Shown: positions 44,921-56,600 of the stretch, piece by piece
Numbering within the stretch: the stretch's first letter is position 1
Layout: the number at the start of each line of letters is the position of its first letter
NCBI RefSeq assembly: GCF_050947875.1
Contig: NC_134569.1
Span: 205,958,127 to 206,022,126, forward strand
Reading direction: 5' to 3'
Source: Dermacentor variabilis
Taxonomy: Eukaryota; Arthropoda; Arachnida; Ixodida; Ixodidae
DNA: 64,000 nt
Position numbers and translations under genes: made by a program
Notes under the pieces: generated by a model
The model's input: the letters and a program-made list of their open reading frames with translations, nothing else
What the model was told of the DNA's origin: nothing
The model's database searches: none

Positions 44921-45905
44921 AGTTGGGAAGAGAGAGAGATGGAGAAGGTTTATCGAGAGCTGGATATCGGCCAGCGGAGCAGAAATTTTTTGCGACTACT
45001 CCACATGGTTGGAGGAGTTATAATATAATACATTGTTGCGCCAAAAAGGAATATAAAGACATGGGAGGGAGACTACGAAATGACAGACCGAGCGCTAAAC
45101 TTCAACTGATTTTATTCTTACAGGAGGACAGGGAGAATTGACAAACGTGCATGTGTACATCAGTGTTGCCTAGAGCGGTTACAGTCACATTTTTAACAGT
45201 TGCATCTCGTTTTCAAACAGAAAAACAGACGTGTCACTAATACAACCCGTGCCTCTCTCTTTTATGTGATATGCCTTCAACATCTCCTTTTAGCGTATCA
45301 CCATTCCTGCCAGGTACGTTTATCTCATGTATCTAGCGGCTGGCAAGGGGGGAAAAGAAGGAACAGTGAAAAAAGTCGAGATTATTCAAGCAACACAAAA
45401 ACGAATTTCAGAACACTAACAACACGCTCATAAAGTATTATCGTAATACCGCTATGACACGGGAAATAAAACGTATAGCAGTACCTGATTGAGGCCTGCG
45501 TCACGTAAAATATTTCTTAGCGCCTTTTAGTGTGAAAGCCGAAGCAGCCCTCCCCAATGTTTGAGTGCACCTAGCAGTTCCAGGCTTTCATAGCGACGCC
45601 GCTCTAAGAAAATCATTTAGGCTGCCCGTGAAGCTGTGGGCCTGTGAATCACAAGTTCTAATTAAATAAGTCACGTCTTCGCATTAACCTTACGTTTCGC
45701 ATATTGCACAGCTTAAATAACAATCGAATGGTGAAGTGAAATTTAGCCGAACTTGAGATCGAACCATGCGCGTGCACGTGTGACACAAGAGTAAAATTCG
45801 AGAGCAACATTTAGGAAGGGGCTCGTATGGCAACGCGCCGCCATTCCGGAGTAAACGCTGTGTGCTCCACACAGCAGACACAACAACCGCAGCGCCACGC
45901 CTAGA
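44921..45905. other. Unassigned sequence between two retroelements, copy B
   Basis: Counterpart of 4,441-5,400, without recognisable coding. Confidence 0.4.
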
Positions 45906-45983
45906 AAAGAATGCGAGAAGAGAAAGAGAGAGATAGAGAAGACAGGAAAGGCAGGGAAGTTAACCAGACGCACACCCGGTTTG

Positions 45984-47148
45984 TTACCCTGCGCCGGGGG
46001 AAGGGGCTATGAGGATGAAGAGAGAGAGAGGAGAAACTGACAGGCAAAGAACTTTAATAATTGTCTTGAGGAACCGCGTTAGGGTTCCTGCCTTTTTAGG
46101 GAGACCCCGTAGCTGTCGCGGGCAGCACCCACGTCGGTGACGGAAGATCGCGGTCCTCCGCCCTGTCGCAGGCCCTCTGGACAAACCGTAGTTGCTCTGA
46201 GAGGTCGACGCTCTTAAGCGCTGCCTCCCAGTCGGCTAGAATGGTCAGCGATGAGCTGCGTAACGCACGGCATTGCCAGGGCATATGGGATAAGGAGCAG
46301 TATGCCTCCCCACAGTCTTGACAATGGCGTTATACATTGGGCGCGAAGTGACTAAATCGGCCCCTGGAGGGGAATTCATGACCCCATTTGGAGCACGTGA
46401 AAGGCCGACGGTTGTGGTCTATTAAGTTTAGGATGTGGTAGCGGAAAGGCCCGCCGAGCAAGTTGATAATGTGCCAAGATTTCGTGAAAGGTGAGAAGCG
46501 AATCCCTGTACAGTCCTAAGACGCCGCCCGTGAGTCCACCTGAACCGCTGCGGGATGTAAGACCTCGCTCACAGCCATGGGCCAACTCATTGGCGTAAGG
46601 AACCTCAGAGTGCACATTGATTTCCATATGGACCGGGAACCATTTCATATAAAAACCAGCAGCCCCCTCGCTGCCGAGCATGGCCGCCGCCTCCTTTGAT
46701 ATCGAGCCGGAGGCGAACGCTCGGGCTGCAGACCTGGAGTCTGTATAGATATTGGGACGTAGAGGGCCCTTTAGTGCTATAGCTATAGCAACCTGCTCGG
46801 CTACTTTTGCAGGAACATTTCGCACGGATGCTGAGTTAATGAGAGTGCCATTGGAGTCACCGAAACTACGGTATAGCGATAAGACCGCTCGTACTGGGCG
46901 GAGTCAACGAAACATGCCAGATTCGGAGTGGTCGCAGGCGCTTTAGACAGGGAACAAGCCCTGGCTACCCGGCGCCCTACGTTGTATTGAGGGTGGACGT
47001 TACGTGGCATGGGACGTTTCTTGAACTTTTCTCGGACCATGGATGATAGGGTCACGTGGCGCTTCGTGAATTCCTGGTGACCGCGTCCAACGGATTCGAG
47101 GATGCGTCTCCTCGCTCGCGAAGATGAGATTCGTATTAGTGGGGCCAC
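45984..47148 (-). pseudogene. M1 RNase H and C-terminal tail, copy B
   Basis: The frame at 47,148-46,801 has PRNVHPQYNVGRRVARAC and ACFVDSAQYERS. The frame at 46,825-46,376 has EQVAIAIALKG, IYTDSRSAARAF and KWFPVHMEI, closer to a functional RNase H than A (which has IYKDSRSA). The tail frames end at 45,984. Confidence 0.75.
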
Positions 47149-48542
47149 TCATTGGGCCTCGATTCCCTCTGACTGGGTGTTGCGCTTGCCTAGTTGCATG
47201 AGACGCGCTGTGCTGGTAGTGAGTGGTAAAGCCAGCACGCGCTTGATGCTTTTGCGCATGAGCGCGTCGATTTTGGCCTCATCCCGTTTAGACCAGCGGA
47301 GCGCGGAGGCCATATAGTTAACTTGTCTCTTCAGAAACATGTTGTAGAATCTGAGGAGATTGCTCTCGCCTAACCCCCCCCCCCCACCTGCGGTTCCAGG
47401 CCCTGAGGATAAGCCGAAGCATTATCTCGGTCTTGGAGGTAATGCGGGCTGCCCTCGTGAGATTCCAGCAAGAGTCCAAGGACCCTGATGGTATCCACTC
47501 TGTGAATTTGTTGTCCGTCCCCCATATAGAGGGCTATCAGAACTTGATCTAAGGGTGTAACCTCCCGTCGGGTGGGCCTATACAAAAGAATTTCGGACTT
47601 GGTTGGGGACAGACTCAGGCCCGTGTCTTGTAGGAAGTGTTCTGTGACATCGAGTGCCTCTTGCAGCGCACTCGCAACTGCAGCGTCAGACCCTCCCATG
47701 CACCACACGGAAATATAATCCGCGTAGTAGAAGGCGTGACCCGTTCCTTTTAGTGTGGCCAGTCTGTCCGAGAGGCCCTTCATGGCGATGTTAAACAGTA
47801 GGGGAAATACGACCGCCCCTTCCGGGGTGCCTCTCCCTCCTAATGTAAATTCCTTGAATTTGATTTGCCCTATTTTGACAGTGGCCTTGCGATCCCTGAG
47901 GAAGGAGCTAACGCATGCGTGGAATTGTGGCTCCAGGCCCAGGTCCGAGATGGCGTCTAGCACGAACCGGCGCGAGAAGTTATCAAAAGCCTTGGACAAG
48001 TCAAGAGCAAGAATGCCCCGAACGTCTCTAGTGTCGTCATCAATGATTTGCCTCTTTATAAGTAGCATGACGTCCTGTGTGGAGAGTATCGGCCGAAAGC
48101 CGACCATGTTGTGAGGGAATAACTCATTAGTTTCAATGTGCCTAAATATACGGTTGTGAATGGCATGTTCGGCCACCTTACCGACGCAGAATGTGAGCGA
48201 GATGGGCCGCATGTTCTTCGGTGCAAGAGCCTTGTCTGGTTTCGGGATGAGCACGACTGAGGCTGTCTTCCAGGACTAGGGGACAAGGCGCGTTTCCCAG
48301 ATTAAATTGACTTCCTCGGTGAGCAGAGCAACTGATTGTTTGTCCAGGTTATGGAAGATCTTATAGGCGATGCCATCCGGGCCCGGTGCAGAGCGACTGT
48401 TAAGCGTTTGAAGCACCTCCCAGATTTCGGATTCCGTGAAGGGGGCGTCGAGCTCCCCCACAGTAACGAGGATAATCGCCGTCACCGGAGGGGCCCAGCG
48501 GAAGATATTTTTCGGCCAACTCTTGCAGGAGGACGTGTTCAA
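47149..48542 (-). pseudogene. M1 reverse transcriptase, copy B
   Basis: The frame at 48,542-48,276 holds SAPGPDGIAY. After a stop, the frame at 48,254-47,370 holds NMRPISLTFCVGK, VGFRPILSTQDVMLLIK, ALDLSKAFDNF and the catalytic site FYYADYISVWC, with the same Asp-to-Tyr change as A. GRGTPEGAV has Glu for the usual Gln. A frameshift follows near the poly-C run at 47,376-47,388. Confidence 0.8.
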
Positions 48543-48584
48543 GTACGCCTGCCGCCTTTTGGTTATGAACTATGCGATCGACGG

Positions 48585-49553
48585 CTAGTCTCTGATTGCT
48601 TTTGCTTTGCGAATCGTCGAGTAAGTGTTTGAGCAGGTTCCATTTCCCTCCGTTCTCATCTGGCCATCAACCGAGGAACACACTTCATTCCATTGTTGTT
48701 TGGACAATTCGATGGAATGAGGTTCATTTATACGATTGAACCCCGTAATTTTCTTGTGAAGTCGGCGGTAGAGTCTGTGCGTTCTCCAGCGGCTCAGCAT
48801 GAAGTTTTTGGCTTCTAGGAGGTGCGCAAGGCGCGCGTCCATCCGATCTACTTTTAGGTCGGTCTTAACCACCTTGTATGCAGCTTGTACGTCCTTCTGT
48901 AGTCTTGTGAACAGAATATCGAGATTATCGTAGTTGGTCTGGTGCGCCTTCCGCATTTTCCGGAAGGCATCCCAGTCCGTCACTTTAGATTCCCTGGTAG
49001 GCGCTATGTTATTTGTTAGGGTAATCTCCACAATGAAGTGGTCGCTACCCAGCTTCTCTTCCAAATTTCACCATCCTGCTCAGGGGGCGTTCTTGACGAA
49101 CGCCAGGTCCGGAGTGTTGTCTCGGACTACCGACGTGTAGGTTCGCGTCGGGTATTGAGGATCCGTAATCAATTCCAGTTAGCAGTCAGCAACTGCCTGT
49201 ACAAGGAGATTGCCCTTGGTGGATCGGTGGGGGTATCCCCAGAATGCCTGGGGTGCATTGAAGCCACCCGCTGTCACTATGGGTGCCCCCTTGCTCAGAG
49301 TCACCACCTTTGTCATGATCGTCCCGAATGCCTGCCATTGATCCGACGGTGAGCAGTATATGTTAAAAAGGAAGACACTGCTCTTAAGCCAATAGTTAGG
49401 GATAATTTCTATCATAATGATTTCCGCCCTACTTATGCGAAGTGGTAATTTGTGCTCTTGAAGGGGCACTTCCGTGCGACCAAGGTTGCTAAACCACGCT
49501 TTACTTCCTCCCATATCGATGCAACCCGTTATCGGGGAAGGTGGGCGGATCAT
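48585..49553 (-). pseudogene. M1 ORF2 endonuclease and linker, copy B
   Basis: The sequence reads GAPIVTAGGFNAPQ (Asp of GDFN changed to Gly), and then the linker frame EEKLGSDHFIVEI, which keeps SDH, unlike A (SDQ). The Asp loss makes activity unlikely. Confidence 0.75.
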
Positions 49554-49791
49554 CGAGGGTTTCTTGTAATTGAATTACGTGCGGTTTGACCGCCGGGGCC
49601 GCAACGAATTGCTGCAGCGGAGCTTCGCGCCGTTGGAAACTGGCACATTTTCACTGCCACACAACCAGATTATTGGGATTGACCGCCATGGCGATTGCCT
49701 TGCATTGGCCATTCCACCGTCTTGTTGACGCGGACGGCGCTTGCGGGTAAAGGTGCCCGACGGGGCTCCCTCCAAGGCTGTCTTACCGCAG

Positions 49792-50742
49792 CTAACGCGG
49801 CCTGGCGCTTTCCAGGGACGCCGTCCTTTTAAGGAGGGCCGTCGCGGTTTCACCGAGCTGCTGAATTGCTCGCTGCATGCTTTCTAAGTCTTTGTTATTG
49901 GATTCGTTCTCTATAGAGTAAGCGTCCCCCTCTGGGGGCGCGGCGCTACGTTTACACGAGCGCGCCTGTGGCTCCCCTGAGGGGGGCACCTGCAGCTTCT
50001 CGACTTCCGAGGGGTAAGACTTGCGCTGCGACTCAAAGTCGGCCCTCATCTGCTGCGTTTCTGCTTTGAGTCGAGCGTTCTCTTGCATCAGTTGAGTGAC
50101 TCTGGCATCAACTATATGCTCCGGCAATGCTACCAGCGTTACCTTTGAAGCCGGCGTCGTCTGATTCGGCTTGACACGATCGGCCCAAGTTGGCGTTTCC
50201 TGGATCCGAACCCGGGAGGTAGAGCGCCCTCGGGAACGAGAGCGCCCGCTGGAGCGGCGGCGTTGTCGTCGAGCTGGCGTGACGGAGTGCTCCTCCTGGG
50301 GGCTCCCGCCACGCTGGCTACACGTTGCCAGATCTCCTTGGCAAGCTGTTGCTGCTGGTACTTGTTCTGGTACATCAAGCCCAACCGTTGGGCGGACAAT
50401 AATTCGTATGTGCTCCCTAGGTAGTCTGGAGAGCCTCGACGAGGCTGCGAGACGTTGCAGCGCGCCTTGCGCGGCAGCCGTGCGGAAGCCACCCTTCGAG
50501 CCCACGTGGCATTTCTTGCGTGTTGAAACTGGTGTTCCTCACCAAGCGTTCTTGTTCTTGCCCAAATCTGTCATCCAGCCTGGGCTGTTGGCTTCTTCGG
50601 AGCAGATTTCCTCTCCTACCACCATTTCTGCTTCGGGCATAATGCCCCTCTTCGTTGGGTTAGGCCTACGCCTATCCGCGCCTATAGTGTCGCCGCGGCA
50701 TCCTCGACGTGAAAACTTCCACAATTCCCGCACAAGGGCCAC
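49792..50742 (-). pseudogene. M1 ORF1 (gag-like), copy B
   Basis: The open frame at 50,505-49,792 reads SRLPREHIRIIVRP, an Arg/Ser-rich stretch (RRSSGRSRSRGRSTSR), then a helical segment VTQLMQENARLKAETQQ that looks like a coiled coil, and a basic end. The N-terminus (MALVRELWKFSRRGC, 50,742) is separated by a TGA. Confidence 0.7.
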
Positions 50743-50959
50743 TCAACGAAGGAAGCCCTCAGAAGAAACCGTGTCAAATGGCGTTGATTTCAACTATAGC
50801 TGACACAAAAAGCAGACTGAAAATATTTACGAAAGCGGGAGCCGAGCTTTCCACGTCCGCACTAGTCGGCGGGCGAGAGGAAAGAGGAGAGGAGGACGGA
50901 GGAGAGAGGGAAAGAGCACAGTTTCGCGCACAGTGGAAGGTTCGCACGGACTCTGCGCA

Positions 50960-52090
50960 CGGTTCCCAAGACCTGTAGACTTGACGTTTGTTAAGAGCGT
51001 TTTCATGCCTTTCTGTGCCATCGACGCGTCCGGCCAGGGTCCAAGGATCTTCATTACGCAAAATGGTCTAGAGTCCAGCTGGTTCATTGCTGTCCGGAGA
51101 ACTTAGTGCTCGTCGCCGTGTTGGGGACAGATACACAGGATGTGTTCACTCATTTCTGTGGTTCCGCAATAGTCGCACATCGGCGTATCCCCCTTTCCAA
51201 TGTGGAACCAGTCGGCTTTCGTAACTGCCACTCCGAGCCAGAAGCGGCACAATACTGTCTCCTCAGAGCGGGAAATTCTTGATGGCACTTTTAGCTTTAA
51301 GGATGGATCCAGCCTATGACACTTCGGGAGGGTGGGAGAACGCCAGTATTTGTGTGTCGTAGCTTTAGCCACAATATGAAGCTTTCTTGCAGAGTCGGTT
51401 CTTAATAAGGATATTGAAAGTAGTCGGGCATCCATATGGGCAAACCGGGTGGCTTCGTCGGCGAGGTCATTTCCAGCAATGCCGGTATGTTCAGGTAGCC
51501 ACCAGAATATGAATTTATGCTCTTTAGCACTTGATGGTGGTCTCCTCTTATTTCGCAAGTCAGCCGCTCATGAGCCCTATGATATATGGCAAAATGTAGA
51601 TTCTGAAGTGCTGCCTTAGAGCCGCAAAAAATGACCCATTTTGAGGTGTCTCTTGCAGGAGGTATTTGACTGCAGCACGCACGGCAGCAAGCTCTGCCGC
51701 CGTTGATGTTGTCATGTGGGATAGCATGAATTCGATTGTGGTTTTCGTGGCCGGAATGACAACGGCACCTGAAGAGGTTGTAAGTGAGAAGAAACCATCA
51801 GTATAGATGCGTATTCGGGTTTGAGGAATGGCTAACTGGAGCCATGGCATGCTGTTCTAGGAGCTTGAGCGTCTTTCACGGTTTCGGCTACACCGAAGTG
51901 GGCGGGCAACCAACAGCGCAAAAGGGCAGGCTTGCGACGAGGCTTTAGAAGTTGTTGGCGCGCCAACCGGTCAATATAGATCAGCAAATCAAAAGATAAC
52001 TGTTCAAAGCTGTAGGGGGAACGTTTCTTGTAGCGCAATTTGTTTCTTGTAGCGCAATAACGCTCCCGTTTTCCGAGCCAGCAACTATAA
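50960..52090 (-). mobile_element. Non-LTR retrotransposon M2, 5'-truncated, copy B
   Basis: Counterpart of 10,470-11,580. RNase H start with RIYTDGFF (51,850-51,560); the frame at 51,558-51,103 continues with FIFWWLPEHTGIAGNDLADE and a tail with MCDYCGTTEMSEHILCIC. The two halves are separated only by a frameshift and stop near 51,559. A local tandem duplication (gtttcttgtagcgcaat twice, about 52,022-52,057) is specific to B. Confidence 0.8.
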
Positions 52091-52199
52091 GTACTCTGGC
52101 GTTTAGATCCCCGAGAACCATTCATGACAAACCCAGATTGAACAGACAGTCATTAATGCTAATCGTTCCATTGCTTACATAAAGTGAAACTTCTCCATC

Positions 52200-52745
52200 G
52201 TGCCTAATAGCCTAAAGCGCCTTTTGTTTAAAACACTTGTCCGTTTAAAACTTCAGTATGGCTACTCCATCTGGCACAAACATGTTCAGACGTTATTGCT
52301 CTTCCTCGAAGTCATCCAAAACCGTGCAGCTCGTTTAATTTTACCTTGCCATTGCCACACTGCAAGTGTCACATCAATGAAATCATCCCTTAATTTGCCT
52401 GACCTATGACTTCGACGTCAGTATGCTCAACTCTTTCTTTTTCATACAATATACCATTTCAACCTTGTCCTATGTAACACAATTTTCACAGCACCCTCTT
52501 TTTTTTCTTCACGCAACGACCACGAGTTGAAAGTTTTTGCGTCTAATTGTAGTAATATGTATTTTCATTCTTTTCTACCCACGCCAAGCACGGACTGGAA
52601 CTGCATTCTCGCCGACTTGGCAGTCTAATATTAAATGACAAGAATTTTGTGACCGCCGTTTCGACTCACTTCATGTAATTACACCATATTACGCTCTCGA
52701 CTCTGTAATCTTATAAACCCTGCGAGTAAATAAATGAAATCAAGT
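52200..52745 (+). mobile_element. L2/CR1-like non-LTR 3' fragment, copy B
   Basis: It reads KTLVRLKLQYGYSIW and VIQNRAARLIL, then DWNCILADLAV in a second frame. It ends in aaataaatgaaatcaagtc. Counterpart of 11,695-12,240. Confidence 0.8.
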
Positions 52746-53497
52746 CAAGCAAATCGTCTAGTCATTCATATAACAATAGCATTCCGGTGCTACATGAGCT
52801 TTTTGATATCGCTGCAACCAGTCCAACAAGTTGAGCACAAACTTTAAGCATTGGGTACGATTCCGACTTGCTTCCCGTTTCAAATTTGTGCATACTTCGA
52901 ATGAGAAAATTTGGGAATAGAATTGAATGCGGATATTCAATTATACCGAAACATGGGTTCAAAATAATGGTTTGCAGCACGAACGTCTTAATACGTTCAC
53001 ATAATCTATAAGACACTTGAAACTAAGAAAGAAGGCATGGATTCTGAATAACTGGAATTATAATTTCCAGCACCTGGACATCTGCGACTAAAGTTGTCGA
53101 GCGGCCTTTCTTGAAGGTGCCATATACTTAACTCCACAGATCTCTAAATTCTGATAAATATCGTCAACTACCAATCGAAGATTGCTCCACGTTGATGAGT
53201 AGGCTAGCGAAATGCATAATTTTGCAGCAAGGCGTCTGTAATCAGTTCCAGACAGTTCAAACATTCAAGCATTTGAATCCTTGCTTACAAACGTCGCTCG
53301 CAGAAATGCAGTCGCTCTTGACATAGACGTAAAGATTTGCATCAGAGCGGACACGCCTTTCACGTAGAATGAGGGCTCAAGGCGCCATCTCGCACGACAG
53401 TGCAGTTTTGCAAGATAGGAAAGCAAAGCGACGAGTGCTAACCAACAAAATAGGTTGCGACTACGTGTCACGCAGGCGCAACGTTCGGAAAAGTGTC

Positions 53498-53521
53498 GCT
53501 GGCTGGTGTATAAAAGCCAGC
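53498..53521 (+). promoter_or_regulatory. TATA core promoter of cuticle gene B, inside a 7-bp inverted repeat
   Basis: TATAAAA at 53,509-53,515, framed by GCTGGCT and AGCCAGC as in A; transcription start is predicted near 53,540. The upstream 740 bases are nearly identical to A. Between here and the ATG, B has four extra bases (tacc at about 53,600). Confidence 0.7.
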
Positions 53522-53627
53522 TGCCCAAGAGAAGCGGCCAGAAAACATTTGCTGTCACATCAACGTCGCTCGCCGGACCGCAGCTGTCTTGACTTAACCT
53601 ACCTGCGAGATCATCGTAAAAGCAAAA

Positions 53628-53639
53628 ATGTTTCCCACG
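53628..53639 (+). CDS. Cuticle gene B, exon 1 (MFPT)
   Basis: Four codons with donor ACG|GTGAGA, identical to A. Confidence 0.8.
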
Positions 53640-56600
53640 GTGAGAATTTATTTTACAGTAATTTCAGGGCACATGACTTTCATTCAGAGAATGCTGCCTT
53701 ATTTTTCTCTTTCTGATAATTTACGCAACGTGGTGGGAGAGTTTGTCTAATATACAGTTGCATGTTGACCTATTGTGACCTGTAATGATGTTCATGTTGC
53801 AAAATAAATTACAACAGCTAAAAAATACCTGGGCACGACAGGTAACAGTAGAAGTCCTCCCCATCTTGTCAGTACTTTCTTTCTAGCGCTCTATTAATTT
53901 ACTCGGCATTATCAACAACGTAGCTTAGGAATACGTCTTGTTGCGTGCAAATTTATTGTTTTCGTAGCAGCTGTAAATCAGTTGTACGCGCATTTATACA
54001 TGGACCCTCAAGGGCCCTTCCATCTTCGATTAGGCCTAATCTGAGAAATCTTTATGTGAACGTCGTGAACGGATTTAGAGCCGTTCACTATCCTGACCCT
54101 GCCCATCAAGACAAAGTCAACAGGGTGCTAGTACCCTGCATTAATATTCCCGTATCTTTGTTCTCTGTGGGGTTTTAATTTCCTAGGTTATCGTTTCCAA
54201 CTTTGTTTACATTGTTCATATTATACCTGTAGGTGTACTTTTTACATCCTCCTTCTACGTCCTTCATTACCATAGCTGATGTACCATTAAAATATTCAAA
54301 CTGCTTGGTTCATGAATAATGAGATTTCACGCCCAAATGAAGCACTGGCGCTACGAAAGACGCTGCAGTGGGGAGCTGCAGATAAATTTCGAACTTAATT
54401 TAGGTAACCGACCGTCTTAAATTTCACTTTCAGCGAAGTGCGGCCGCTGAAGATTGCAAGATGAAATTAATAAATAGCAGCTTCACGAAGGACGAAGTAA
54501 GTGCGCACCTACGCAGTCGGTCACATTTAAAAGCTCTTCAGTTTATCAGGACATAAATTATAAAAAAGGTAAACGGTATTAGGTGTCAGCCCTCTCTATT
54601 TCCTTCAACGTGTGCGAGTGCTGTCAACAGTACTTGGGAGTTACACGGAGCGGCTGCGTTTCATAACAACCCGAATGAAAAAGTCGTGCGTACCTTATTT
54701 CAAGGCTGAAGTGGGCTCTTTGTATCAACTGGTATTCAATACAATTTTGCTAACTCCATCAATGAATCTAGACGTCGTAGATAAAGGTGATCTCTTCGCT
54801 TGATATACACAGATAAGGTTTTTCACGAAAGTGAGAACCTAATCGTCAAAGTATAAAGTACGGCTAAACCAAACCGTTCAGCAGAAAATGATTCTGGAAT
54901 GCACATGCAAACACTTATCTCAACAAGATCGCAAGTACAAATTCTTCACTTGACGGTAGTATTACCTTCGGAAGCTACAGGCAAGTACTCTCATTGTATG
55001 CATCAAAAGAAAGAGTACAAAACTGCATTTACAGCACCAGTCACGCAGTTAGAGCCCCTTGCTGGTCAAATTCGAAAGAGGAAACGAATAATAAGTGCCC
55101 TCTAAAGTGGCCGTGACAATTTTTTTGAACATTATAAGAAAACCTAACCGATTTCTCGCAGAGGCTACGTTCTACATGTGACATGAATATTACTGCACTG
55201 TGTGCAGCAGGTAATTTACAGTCGTGTGCCAAAAACTGCGGTAATCGCTTGGTATCGCTTTCGTAGTTCCGTCATGCAGCGTCATCAAAATGAGCTAAAA
55301 CCTACCAATGCTATTGGCTGATTTGGTGATACCGAAAACAGTCTGAGCAGGACATGTTTCTAATTGTGAATTAAATAAATGAAGAACATACGTGCTCGGG
55401 ATGTCGAAAACACGGCAAAATTATTTCATTTTTTCATTAGGCGTAGCTGCTTCACCGGCACGTGGCCTTCGATATCGAAGCGGCGTATTGTGGTGGTGGT
55501 GAAAAACGTTTATTTGCTCTATTCAAATATGGAGTTAGCGGCGCGTCAGATGGCTTCTTCCATCTTGATTTGCAGGGTTGGTGCCCCTAGTCCAGGGCCC
55601 CACTGAGGGTAGCTGGCGTGCGAGCACGCCTTACTAGCCCTTGCTGGACTTTCAGGATGTCGCTGGAAAGCATCCTCTCCCACTGTTCCGCACTCGGGTT
55701 TTCTATTACGGTTATTTCTTTTGCTTTTTGGCAGGCCCACGTGATATGATATAGCGTGGGCTTGTTCCCGCACCAGGGGCATGTGTTCTCATATTGGGTA
55801 GGGTAAATTTTGTTTAGAATGTATAAGTTCGGGTATGTGCCCGTTTGTAGTTGGGGCCAGATTACGGCTTCTTCTCTGTTGAGTCATTTGTCTGGTGCCG
55901 GATATCTCATTCTGGCGCCCCTGAAGTAGTTTAGCGTGTCAGCTTATGTTTGGCCTACCGGTTCTGGGTCCTCTATGGCGGCAGTGTTCTTGGACACCCG
56001 GTTTGTTGCGTACCCTCGAGCTATCCTATCTGCCTCCAGATTTCCCTCGACACTCGTGTGTCTCGGTAAAGCAAACACTCGCGTGTTTTCTTTGCTTGTC
56101 TGTGGGTCAGCCGTTAGAGCGGAAAATGTTCAGCGCTTTGCGGCTGATCCTGCCATTCATGTAATTCCGGCATGCTGTTTGCGAGTCTGTTAGAATCGTT
56201 AGGGATTTGCCTAGTCGATAGCCCTCCACTGCCGCTAGAGCTACGGCCGCTTCCTTGGCTTCAACTACCGTGCAGTTCCGTATTGACGCGCTGGTGATTT
56301 CCCTGAGGTCCGGGCCAATCACCGTCGCCACTTTATGCTTATTGCCTTCTCCTTTGCCGGCGTATGTTGCGGCGTCAACATACACCGTTTCGTTCCGGAT
56401 GGCCAGTGTCCTTTGCACGTACTCTGCCCTCGCCTCCCTGCGTGCCTTGTGCAGGTTCGGGTCCATATTTCTGGGTATTGGTGCTGCCCTGATGATACTG
56501 CGGTACTCGTCCGGGATCGTCATGTTATCTTGTACTTCTCGTAGGGTTGATTCGCCGCCGTACCTGACTAGAAGTCTTCTACCGGTTTCAGTTTGCTGTA

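Larger units (their letters stand above)
45910..50930 (-). mobile_element. Non-LTR retrotransposon M1, copy B, decayed
   Basis: Same layout as 5,410-10,430: ORF1 (50,742-49,792), endonuclease (49,553-49,080), linker (49,064-48,585), RT (48,542-47,149), RNase H and tail (47,148-45,984). It lacks the minisatellite of A. It has its own lesions: a stop in ORF1 near 50,541 (CGA in A), a stop at about 48,279 in the RT, and a frameshift after 47,370. Confidence 0.85.
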